Part shown: one piece after another, positions 40,604-49,028 of the stretch
Position numbering within the stretch: position 1 is the stretch's first letter
Layout: each line of letters opens with the position of its first letter
Assembly: GCA_013697725.1 (NCBI GenBank)
Contig: JACCWI010000055.1
Coordinates: 124,001 to 188,000, forward strand
Reading direction: 5' to 3'
DNA length: 64,000 bases
From: Tatlockia sp.
GTDB lineage: Bacteria > Pseudomonadota > Gammaproteobacteria > Legionellales > Legionellaceae
Position numbers and translations under genes: made by a program
Notes under the pieces: model-generated
Told to the model about the DNA's origin: nothing
Database searches by the model: none
What the model saw: the letters and a program-made list of their open reading frames with translations, nothing else

Positions 40604-42535
40604 TTATTGCGATTTTCTAACTCGCAAATACCACTCGCAAAGAAGCCGCACTTGTTTGCGGGTGTAGCCTTTATCCACCATCCGCGCAATAAATTCTTCA
40701 TGCTTCTTCTTATCGTCTTCTGAGGCTTTGGCATTGAAAGAAATGACGGGCAACAAGTCTTCTGTATTGGTAAACATCTTTTTTTCAATGACCGACTTTA
40801 ACTTTTCATAACTATTCCAGACTGGATTTTTGCCCTGATTATTAGCACGGGCTCTTAGCACAAAATTAACTACCTCATTACGAAAATCTTTAGGGTTAGA
40901 AATTCCAGCAGGTTTTTCAATTTTTTCAAGTTCTGAGTTTAGGGCGCCTCGATCGAAAATTTCACCAGTATCTGAATCACGATAATCTTGATCCTGAATC
41001 CAGAAGTCAGCATAGGTGATATAGCGGTCGAAAATATTTTGACCATATTCAGAGTAGGATTCGAGATATGCGGTTTGAATTTCTTTACCTATGAGCTCTA
41101 CGTACTTAGGCGTTAAAAACTCTTTAATAAAGTTGAGATATTTTTCATGTAATTCCTGGGGAAACTGCTCTTGTTCAATCTGACGCTCGAGGATGTAAAC
41201 CAGATGCACCGGATTGGCAGCAACCTCTGCATGATCAAAGTTAAAAACCTTTGATAAAATCTTAAAAGCAAAACGAGTGGAAATACCGCTCATACCTTCA
41301 TCAACGCCGGCAAAATCACGATATTCCTGATAGGATTTTGCTTTGGGATCTGTATCTTTAAGCGATTCGCCATTATAAACACGCATTTTAGAATAAATGC
41401 TGGAGTTTTGTGGTTCTTTCAAACGGGTCAATACAGAAAATTGAGCCAACATAGCCAGTGTTCCCGGTGAGCAAGGGGAATTTTTCAGTGAAGAATTATC
41501 GAGCAATTTCTGGTAAATACGTAACTCTTCAGAAGTACGCAGGCAATAAGGAACTTTTACGATATTTATCCGATCGATAAAGGCTTCATTATTTTTATTA
41601 TTACGGAACGTTTGCCATTCCGATTCGTTAGAATGTGCAACAATTATCCCTTCAAAGGGAAGGCTTGATAAGCCCTCTGTTGAATTGTAGTTACCCTCTT
41701 GTGTTGCCGTAAGTAAGGGATGAAGCACTTTGATAGGGGCTTTAAACATCTCTACGAATTCCAATAATCCGCGGTTAGCGCGGCAAAGTCCGCCTGAATA
41801 ACTATAGGCATCTGGATCATCCTGAGAGAATTCTTCCAGTTTACGGATATCCACCTTACCCACTAAGGAAGAAATATCTTGGTTGTTCTCATCGCCAGGT
41901 TCAGTTTTGGCAATAGCAATTTGTTTCATGCGTGAGGGTTTGATTTTTACCACACGAAATTGACTAATATCACCATTGAATTCTTGTAAACGTTTAATCG
42001 CCCAGGGTGACATGGCATAGCGAAGATGGCGGGTTGGTATCCCATAACGTTCTAGTAATAAGGCGCCATCCTCATCGGCATTAAAAAGAGAAAGAGGTGA
42101 ATCATACACCGGTGACCCTTTAATAGCATAGAAGGGTACTTTTTCCATCAAATCTTTTAATTTTTCCGCGAGTGAAGATTTACCTCCACCAACAGGCCCC
42201 AGTAAATAAAGTATTTGCTTAGTTTCTTCAAGGCCTTGAGAGGCGTGTTTTAAAAAGCCGACAATTTGTTCAATCGGTTCTTCCATGCCGTAAAAATCAT
42301 TAAAAACAGGATAACGAGGGATAATTTTATTGGAGAAAATTCGCGAAAGTACAGAATCATGACGAGTATCAATCATTTCAGGTTCGCCAATTGCCATTAG
42401 CAAACGTTCGGCAGGATTTGCATAAGCCGAAGGATCTGTTTTACAAAGTTCCAGATAATCTTCAAGGCTCAACTCTTCCGCTTTGTTATCGACAAAACGC
42501 TTCGTATAGTTCGCTAAAAAATCGTGTGTACTCAT
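40604..42535 (-). CDS. prkA: PrkA-type serine protein kinase / AAA ATPase
   Basis: A 643-residue PrkA (YeaG in E. coli). The N-terminal AAA part has Walker A GPVGGGKSSLAEK (about 110-122) and a sensor region with GIIVAHSNESEWQTF (about 290). The C-terminal part with the PrkA kinase domain ends in VDKGYTRKQVRLLCEWY. It is the first gene of the prkA-yeaH-spoVR operon, linked to nutrient stress in other bacteria. Upstream is about 155 bp shared with divergent pepN, which should contain both promoters. Confidence 0.95.
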   Translation of the reverse strand: MSTHDFLANYTKRFVDNKAEELSLEDYLELCKTDPSAYANPAERLLMAIGEPEMIDTRHDSVLSRIFSNKIIPRYPVFNDFYGMEEPIEQIVGFLKHASQGLEETKQILYLLGPVGGGKSSLAEKLKDLMEKVPFYAIKGSPVYDSPLSLFNADEDGALLLERYGIPTRHLRYAMSPWAIKRLQEFNGDISQFRVVKIKPSRMKQIAIAKTEPGDENNQDISSLVGKVDIRKLEEFSQDDPDAYSYSGGLCRANRGLLEFVEMFKAPIKVLHPLLTATQEGNYNSTEGLSSLPFEGIIVAHSNESEWQTFRNNKNNEAFIDRINIVKVPYCLRTSEELRIYQKLLDNSSLKNSPCSPGTLAMLAQFSVLTRLKEPQNSSIYSKMRVYNGESLKDTDPKAKSYQEYRDFAGVDEGMSGISTRFAFKILSKVFNFDHAEVAANPVHLVYILERQIEQEQFPQELHEKYLNFIKEFLTPKYVELIGKEIQTAYLESYSEYGQNIFDRYITYADFWIQDQDYRDSDTGEIFDRGALNSELEKIEKPAGISNPKDFRNEVVNFVLRARANNQGKNPVWNSYEKLKSVIEKKMFTNTEDLLPVISFNAKASEDDKKKHEEFIARMVDKGYTRKQVRLLCEWYLRVRKSQ

Positions 42536-42708
42536 GAGCTATCCCCTTTTACTTATCCCTGATGGGATGACGCTATTCTTTGATTCTTTTTGCATTTCGC
42601 TAGTAAAAGCGAGACACTAACCTTCATATTTTAGTATAGACTTTATTACTAAAGCAGCTTTTTAAAAGATCCACAAATCTGTAACTTATTATGATCGGAG
42701 CAATGTTC

Positions 42709-45291
42709 ATGCCAGACCTGACAATTTATCGAAAAGATTATCAAGCACCTTCCTTTATCATCTCCAATGTTGATCTTGACTTTGACCTTTATGACGATCA
42801 TGCCCTTGTTATAAATCGCATGCAATTTAAACGCCAGGCTGAAGAGGTTTTGCATTTAAATGGCGATGAATTGGAACTAATCAGTTTGAAAATAAATGGA
42901 AGATTATTAGAAAAAGCTGATTATCGCTTGGAAACTGATGATTTATTTATTGACAATTGTCCTGAGGAATTTAGTTTAGAAATTGTAACTCGGATTAAAC
43001 CGCAATCGAATACAAAATTATCCGGTCTCTATCGCTCAAATCATCTCTTTTGCACTCAATGTGAAGCTGAGGGATTTCGGCGCATTAGCTTTTATCCTGA
43101 TCGTCCCGATGTATTAGCCAAATTTAAGACAAAAATTTCCGCTGACAAAGCGACCTACCCTATATTACTTTCTAATGGTAATTTAATTGGCTCCGGTCAG
43201 CTGGAAAAAGGTCGTCATTGGGCACAGTGGGAAGATCCGTTTAAAAAGCCCGCTTATTTGTTTGCTTTGGTGGCAGGCGATTTAGCATTTATAGAGGATA
43301 AATTTATAACTTCTACTGGGAAAACCGTTGCTTTACGTATCTATGTTGAACCTGGCAATGAAGATAAATGTGCTCATGCTATGGAGTCATTAAAAAAAGC
43401 AATGCGCTGGGATGAAGAAGTCTATGGCCTTGTTTATGATCTTGAAATTTTAATGATTGTGGCCGTTAATGATTTCAATATGGGTGCAATGGAAAATAAA
43501 GGGTTAAATATTTTTAACTCCAAATACATTTTAGCTCGTCCCGATACCGCCACCGATACAGATTTTGCTGATATCGAAGGCGTTGTCGGCCATGAATATT
43601 TCCATAATTGGACTGGTAATCGTGTGACTTGTCGTGATTGGTTTCAACTCAGTTTAAAAGAAGGGTTAACCGTATTTCGTGATCAAGAATTTTCTCGTGA
43701 TATGAATTCTCGTGATGTAAATCGTATTAATGATGTCAAAGTGTTGCGTACTATCCAATTTCCTGAAGATGCGGGTTCAATGGCACATCCAGTTAGACCT
43801 GACTCCTATCAGGAAATTAATAATTTCTATACAGCAACGATTTACAATAAAGGAGCTGAGGTAATCCGCATGCAACATAGCCTTTTAGGAAAAGAAGGCT
43901 TCCGCAGGGGGATGGATTTATACTTTGAACGTCATGATGGCGAAGCCGTTACCATTGATGATTTTGTAGCTGCAATGGAAGACGCTAATCAAGTTGATTT
44001 CTCTCAGTTGAAACGATGGTACAGTCAAGCAGGCACACCGGAAGTAAGGGTAGAGAGTACCTTTAGCCAAGGAACGCTTAATTTAAAAATGAAGCAATCC
44101 TGTAGGCCTACTCCTGAATCTAAGGAGAAGAAACCCTTTCACATACCAATTCGCATCGCCTTATTTTCTGAAGATGGACAAGCTCTAACTCTTAGGCAAG
44201 ATATTTTAGAATTAAAAGAAGAAGAGCAAAATTTTAGTTTTCCAAATTTGACCGCCAAACCGATAGTTTCATTATTACGAGATTTTTCTGCACCCATTAA
44301 ATTATTTCAGGAACAAAGTGAAACTGATCTACTTGCCCTATTGCGCTACGAAACAGATGGCTATGCTAAATGGGACGCTTCGCAACGTTTAATGCTTGCA
44401 TGTCTAAGTAAGTTTTTGACTTTGTCACCTGCTCTATGGCAAATTCCTCCTCAACTAATTGCAGCTTTCCAGCAAATTTTAGAGGACGACTTACTTGATC
44501 AGTCATTAAAAGCGGATTTACTAACTCCTCCTGGCTTTGAGGATCTGGCTGCAACTTTAACGCTAGCGGATGTGGATGCGATAGAAGAGGCACGCTGTTT
44601 TTTCCGCATGGAATTAGGTCGCCATCTCTATACATCGATGAACTCTTTATATCAAAAACTTTGGCGAGAAGAAGATCAGGGCATGTATGCAAAGGCCTAT
44701 AGTCGACGAAAATTACGAAATCTATGTTTATGGTTCATGATGAAGGCCGATGAAAAGCAGGCTTTAAGCTTATGCCAGGAACAATTTAAAAGCGCTAAAA
44801 CAATGACTGACAAAATTGCTTCTTTCGCCAACTTAAATAATTGCTCACAGACTAAGATAAAACAAAAAGCAGTCACAAGTTTCTTCCAACAATGGTCTAA
44901 GGATGAACTTGTCTTGGATAAATGGTTTTCAATTCAAGCCAGTTCAGAATTACCAGACACTTTGGCTGTGGTAAAAACCTTACTAAAACATCCAGACTTT
45001 AGCATGAAAAACCCAAATAAGGTTAGGGCGTTAATAGGTAGTTTTTGTCAGGCCAATCCACGTAATTTTCACGCAGCTAATGGCAGTGGTTATGATTTTT
45101 TGAGTGAAATGTTAGTTCTAATTGATAAAATAAATCCACAAATTGCAGCCCGCCTCGCCACGCCATTTACGCGGTGGCGTCGTTACGACACCAAGCGGCA
45201 AGCATTGATGAAAGCGCAATTAAATCATCTGTCAGCATTGAACCTGTCTCGCGATCTCTCTGAGCTCGTTGAAAAAAGTCTGGTGGATTAA
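42709..45291 (+). CDS. pepN: Aminopeptidase N (M1 family)
   Basis: A cytosolic zinc aminopeptidase, about 860 residues. The exopeptidase motif MGAMENKGLN (about 257-266) and the zinc motif HEYFHNWTGN (about 294-303), with the second Glu in the LKEGLTVFRD block, are intact. The start is set at the ATG at 42709 (MPDLTIYRKDY), 8 nt after GGAGC; the ATGs at 42691 and 42703 lack a site. The enzyme completes breakdown of peptides and suits the amino-acid diet of Legionella. aroE follows after about 75 bp containing a REP-like hairpin. Confidence 0.95.
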   Translation: MPDLTIYRKDYQAPSFIISNVDLDFDLYDDHALVINRMQFKRQAEEVLHLNGDELELISLKINGRLLEKADYRLETDDLFIDNCPEEFSLEIVTRIKPQSNTKLSGLYRSNHLFCTQCEAEGFRRISFYPDRPDVLAKFKTKISADKATYPILLSNGNLIGSGQLEKGRHWAQWEDPFKKPAYLFALVAGDLAFIEDKFITSTGKTVALRIYVEPGNEDKCAHAMESLKKAMRWDEEVYGLVYDLEILMIVAVNDFNMGAMENKGLNIFNSKYILARPDTATDTDFADIEGVVGHEYFHNWTGNRVTCRDWFQLSLKEGLTVFRDQEFSRDMNSRDVNRINDVKVLRTIQFPEDAGSMAHPVRPDSYQEINNFYTATIYNKGAEVIRMQHSLLGKEGFRRGMDLYFERHDGEAVTIDDFVAAMEDANQVDFSQLKRWYSQAGTPEVRVESTFSQGTLNLKMKQSCRPTPESKEKKPFHIPIRIALFSEDGQALTLRQDILELKEEEQNFSFPNLTAKPIVSLLRDFSAPIKLFQEQSETDLLALLRYETDGYAKWDASQRLMLACLSKFLTLSPALWQIPPQLIAAFQQILEDDLLDQSLKADLLTPPGFEDLAATLTLADVDAIEEARCFFRMELGRHLYTSMNSLYQKLWREEDQGMYAKAYSRRKLRNLCLWFMMKADEKQALSLCQEQFKSAKTMTDKIASFANLNNCSQTKIKQKAVTSFFQQWSKDELVLDKWFSIQASSELPDTLAVVKTLLKHPDFSMKNPNKVRALIGSFCQANPRNFHAANGSGYDFLSEMLVLIDKINPQIAARLATPFTRWRRYDTKRQALMKAQLNHLSALNLSRDLSELVEKSLVD

Positions 45292-45307
45292 GTACTTCTC
45301 TTCCATT

Positions 45308-45339
45308 CCTACGTTCCCCGCTGTATGCGGGGAATCCAG
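45308..45339 (+). repeat. REP-like hairpin element, copy A
   Basis: A 32-nt unit starting CCTACG and ending AATCCAG, containing TTCCCCGC (45314-45321) and GCGGGGAA (45327-45334), a perfect 8-bp stem with loop TGTAT. The ends match the two units at 32342-32444. It sits between pepN and aroE. Confidence 0.55.
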
Positions 45340-45366
45340 TTTATTTAGACCATGAAGGATAAATTG

Positions 45367-46179
45367 ATGACTGAGCGTTTTGCAGTAATGGGTAACCCAA
45401 TTAATCATAGTTTATCCCCTTTAATCCACCAGCGCTTCGCAGAGCAACTGAGCCTTGAGTTAGATTATCAAAAACTCTTAATCCCTGACGAGTCCCAATT
45501 TGCCTTCGCGGTAAACAATTTCTTCTCTAAAGGAGGTAAAGGTTTAAACATTACTCTACCCTTTAAACAAAAAGCCTTTGCATTGGCCCATTATAGTACA
45601 GCTCGATGCCAACAAGCCAAGGCTGCAAATACCCTATGGTTAGAGGAAAATAGAATCCAGGCTGATAATACTGATGGGATTGGACTACTCAACGATTTAG
45701 CAAACTATTGCGAGCTTGAGGGTAAGAGATTGCTTTTATTAGGAGCTGGAGGCGCTGCACGTGGTGTAATTGGTCCTTTGCTCTCGGCAAATATTACTGA
45801 CTTAGTAGTTGTTAATCGCAGTGAAGCCAGAGCAAAAGAATTGGCAGCAGATTTTCCTCAAATTAAACGTTCAAGCTGTTCTGAATTAACTGGTCGTTTC
45901 GATTTAATTGTCAACGCCACCGCGGCGAGTTTGAACAACGAAACATTAGAGTTACCGCAGAACATTTTAAAGTCAACTACTCTTTGTTACGACCTATCCT
46001 ATCTAAGAGCAAAAAAAACGGTTTTTGTTCAGTGGGCTCTTGACCAAGGACTTCAAGGTGTAGATGGATTGGGAATGTTGATTCAACAGGCTGCTGAATC
46101 ATTTTATATTTGGCATGGACTAAGACCTGATCCGCTCAAAGTGATAGCGGAATTCTCAACAGACCTTAATTGTTTTTGA
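45367..46179 (+). CDS. aroE: Shikimate dehydrogenase
   Basis: Reduces 3-dehydroshikimate to shikimate with NADPH in aromatic amino acid synthesis. Motifs seen are GNPINHSLSPLIHQ near the start, LNITLPFK with the catalytic Lys, NTDGIG with the catalytic Asp (about 98), the NADP-binding GAGGAARGV (about 125) and a C-terminal DGLGMLIQQAAESF. The ATG at 45367 follows AAGGA; the frame extends to an ATG at 45352 without a ribosome-binding site. It overlaps the convergent patatin gene by 14 bp. Confidence 0.95.
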   Translation: MTERFAVMGNPINHSLSPLIHQRFAEQLSLELDYQKLLIPDESQFAFAVNNFFSKGGKGLNITLPFKQKAFALAHYSTARCQQAKAANTLWLEENRIQADNTDGIGLLNDLANYCELEGKRLLLLGAGGAARGVIGPLLSANITDLVVVNRSEARAKELAADFPQIKRSSCSELTGRFDLIVNATAASLNNETLELPQNILKSTTLCYDLSYLRAKKTVFVQWALDQGLQGVDGLGMLIQQAAESFYIWHGLRPDPLKVIAEFSTDLNCF

Positions 46180-47287
46180 AAAATTTTTCCACTTCAACTG
46201 CTCGCTCCAAAGTATCCTGATAACCTAAACTTATAAGCTCCCTTGTAAAACCCGGCTCGAACAATAAAAAACTAAGCAAATCGCCTGAATGATGTTTGGC
46301 TCCCAAAACATTTAACAATAAGCGAAGCAATGAAGGCATAGTATTATATTGCGCTTGGGCAACTGCAGCGATGTCAAAACTTGGCCTGAGATGAAAGGTT
46401 TCAATAGGGCGCCAGGGCGAGCGACGTTTTTTCCACATCGATAATAGTTGGGCAATGTCATTCATTCGATTAACCATTTCAATATCTCGATCGAGATTAT
46501 CAAGGAATAAACCATTCAGCATTCCCCCTAGAATATGAGCAAAACCGATATCGCCATTTTGCAAGGTTTCTGGTTGTTGAAAAGTTGGATGCTGACGCGT
46601 ACCTATGACTAAAACCTTATCGATTTGAAAACGAATTGCTCCTCGAAGGGGAGAAACCAATCCCATTGAGCCATCCCCATAATGAAATCCTCCGAGACTA
46701 ACAGGCGGAAAAAATAGGGGTAAAGCGCTGGAGGCAAGAATATGTTCCATACAAAGATCGACTTTTTTACTAATGTGCCGAGGATAATGCCAGTCTTCAA
46801 AATAAGCATCGCCATGCTGATAAAATGAAATCGTTTGTTGAGTTTCATAGCAATGACTTATAATCTCAACAGATTCTAAAGGTGAACTAGCGATATTCGC
46901 TTTAATTAAATCAAAATCAATGATATTGGTTATAAATTCGCGCAGAGGAGTCGTATCAAGTAAAGTGCCTGGTTGCTGTTGCTTCACGACTAAATGGCTT
47001 AAATTGAGTAAAACCGATTTTGAAAGTTGAAAATTAGATGCTCTGAAAATTTGTTCACAACGTATATCAGCCCAAAGGGCCTCAATTTTTTCAAGGCCAG
47101 AGTTGAAATCATGGGCATATTCTGCAAGTACAGCTGCATTAATTGAGCCCACGCTCACACCGCTGATTACCTCAAAAGGCATCTCTTTGTCTTGTAAAAT
47201 ATGACCAATCGCTTTAAGCACACCAGCCTGATAGGCACCGCGCGCTCCACCTCCGGCTAAATATAAAGCTTTTCGAGCCATAGTCAC
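46166..47287 (-). CDS. Patatin-like phospholipase, cytosolic type
   Basis: A 373-residue patatin family lipase: oxyanion loop LAGGGARGAYQAG (about 9-21), nucleophile elbow GVSVGS (about 43-48) and Asp in HYGDGSMG (about 205). No signal peptide is present, unlike the patatin at 9996-11222, so it acts inside the cell or is delivered by another route such as Dot/Icm. The C-terminal half (about 230-373) is helical and unrecognised. Similar proteins occur in many gammaproteobacteria, so a housekeeping role is equally possible. It is convergent with aroE. Confidence 0.85.
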   Translation of the reverse strand: MTMARKALYLAGGGARGAYQAGVLKAIGHILQDKEMPFEVISGVSVGSINAAVLAEYAHDFNSGLEKIEALWADIRCEQIFRASNFQLSKSVLLNLSHLVVKQQQPGTLLDTTPLREFITNIIDFDLIKANIASSPLESVEIISHCYETQQTISFYQHGDAYFEDWHYPRHISKKVDLCMEHILASSALPLFFPPVSLGGFHYGDGSMGLVSPLRGAIRFQIDKVLVIGTRQHPTFQQPETLQNGDIGFAHILGGMLNGLFLDNLDRDIEMVNRMNDIAQLLSMWKKRRSPWRPIETFHLRPSFDIAAVAQAQYNTMPSLLRLLLNVLGAKHHSGDLLSFLLFEPGFTRELISLGYQDTLERAVEVEKFFKNN

Positions 47288-47457
47288 TTAATTGTTTAGT
47301 TGATTTAAGGAATATAGTTGACTTAGCAGGTCTAAGGCAAGCTTTGTGAAGACGCCCTTTAAAATTTCTTCCTAAGAATTTGAAAAAACTATTTTGCAAT
47401 TCATTCATCTAACTGATATAGCTTAACAAACCTTTCAAGGATTGATAGGCTATCTCC

Positions 47458-48900
47458 ATGTTAATCTTGTTTCGCGATCAACCACGCGCTTTTTATACAA
47501 TATTCTTGTTAGAAATTTGGGAGCGTTTTGGATTTTATACCATGCAGGGCGTGCTGATTCTCTTTTTTATTCGCTATTTAAATTTCAGCGATCGTGAATC
47601 CTATTATATTTTCGGAGCTTTTTCCGCTCTTGTTTATAGTATGGTAGCCTTAGGTGGATATCTGGGCGATAAAATCCTAGGTACTAAGCGTACTATTGTT
47701 CTGGGCTTAATCACGCTTGCCCTGGGCTATCTATCTCTAAGCTTCGCGGGCAAAGCACAAATATATCAAGCTCTAGGGCTGATTTGTGTAGGCAATGGTC
47801 TTTTCAAAGCAAATCCATCAAGTCTTTTAGCCAAATGCTATCAAAAAAATGATCCGCGCTTGCATGGAGGATTCACACTCTATTATATGGCAATTAATTT
47901 AGGTTCGATTGTCGCGTTGTTAGTCGGCCCTGAGGTTGCTAACCATTTTGGCTATTCCTATGCTTTTTTTCTAAGTTTCATTGGCCTTAGTTTAGGTCTT
48001 GTCAATTATTATCTGCAACGCAAAAATCTTGCTAATATTTACACTGAAGCCGACAGGCGAGTTGTCTACCTTAAAATTTGGACGCTGGTTATAGGGGGGA
48101 TTATTACCCTCACGCTGATATCTGCTTATTTATTACAACATTTTTTTCTGGCAAGAAATCTTTTCTGGCCAATTTTTATTCTTGTTACTGGCATATATTG
48201 CAACTATATGCGCAAAGAAACTAAAGCCTCGAGAATACGAATGATTGTTGCTTATATTTTAATGCTGCAAGCAGTGTTATTTTTTACCCTTTATCAACAA
48301 ATGCCAACCTCCTTGAATTTATTCGCTGTGAATAATGTGGAGCCGAAGTTATTTGGAATTCGCATTGATCCGCAGAGCTTCCAATCCCTTAATCCGATTT
48401 GGATTATTATCATGAGTCCTATTCTGGCAATGCTTTATCACAAGGCGAATCAACGGGGAAGAGCAATTCACTTACCTTATAAATTTGCAGCTGGAATGCT
48501 TTGCTGCGCTTTTGGTTTTTGTATTCTTTTTTTTGCAAGGTATGCACATAATGGCGAAGGTTTAGTTAAATCATGGTGGTTAATTCTCAGTTATTTATTT
48601 CAAAGTACAGGCGAACTTTTGGTTTCAGCTTTAGGCGTTGCCATGGTTGCTGAATTAGTTCCTCGAAAAATTGCAGGCTTCGTCATGGGTCTGTGGTTTT
48701 TAATTACAGCAATGGCGGGTTTTTTGGGAGCCTCAGTCGCATCACTCACTGCTCTGCCAAATAATTTACAAGCCGGTGTAGAATCTCTCTTTATTTATAC
48801 AAAAGCCTTTGCGAGTATTGGCTTGGTCACATTGGTTATTGGTATTATAATGTTATTATTTGCCCCAAAATTAACTCGTTATATTTCCAGTAGCTCTTAA
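47458..48900 (+). CDS. POT/PTR family proton-coupled oligopeptide transporter
   Basis: An MFS-fold importer of di- and tripeptides with proton coupling, 480 residues and about twelve to fourteen transmembrane helices. The ExxER-type motif is in EIWERFGFYTMQG (about 14-26). The loop GGYLGDKILGTKRTI (about 66-80) and the PTR2 signature LYYMAINLGSI (about 141-151) follow. It resembles the E. coli Dtp transporters. With secreted aminopeptidase and PepN nearby it fits peptide feeding. Confidence 0.92.
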   Translation: MLILFRDQPRAFYTIFLLEIWERFGFYTMQGVLILFFIRYLNFSDRESYYIFGAFSALVYSMVALGGYLGDKILGTKRTIVLGLITLALGYLSLSFAGKAQIYQALGLICVGNGLFKANPSSLLAKCYQKNDPRLHGGFTLYYMAINLGSIVALLVGPEVANHFGYSYAFFLSFIGLSLGLVNYYLQRKNLANIYTEADRRVVYLKIWTLVIGGIITLTLISAYLLQHFFLARNLFWPIFILVTGIYCNYMRKETKASRIRMIVAYILMLQAVLFFTLYQQMPTSLNLFAVNNVEPKLFGIRIDPQSFQSLNPIWIIIMSPILAMLYHKANQRGRAIHLPYKFAAGMLCCAFGFCILFFARYAHNGEGLVKSWWLILSYLFQSTGELLVSALGVAMVAELVPRKIAGFVMGLWFLITAMAGFLGASVASLTALPNNLQAGVESLFIYTKAFASIGLVTLVIGIIMLLFAPKLTRYISSSS

Positions 48901-48940
48901 TGTATAAAATTTGTAAAGATTTATGTCATTTTTATGATCA

Positions 48941-48973
48941 CTTAAGGTTTTGTTAAGATCTTTGTTTTATCCT
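48941..48973 (+). promoter_or_regulatory. Candidate PmrA-type promoter of the duplicated membrane protein gene
   Basis: CTTAAGGTTTTGTTAAG (48941-48957) has TTAAG half-sites at an 11-bp period, a partial match to cTTAATatT-N2-cTTAAT. TATCCT (48968-48973) follows 10 bp downstream as possible -10. The position, just ahead of the long gene at 49029, is suitable. Confidence 0.45.
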
Positions 48974-49028
48974 AGTTGATAAATTAAGCTTTAAACTTAG
49001 CTTTACCAATGATAGTGAACGGTGATTT

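Noticed and set aside
45308..45339. CRISPR repeat
   Set aside because: The palindromic unit with CCCCGC/GCGGGG occurs once here, with no regular spacers and no cas genes in the window.
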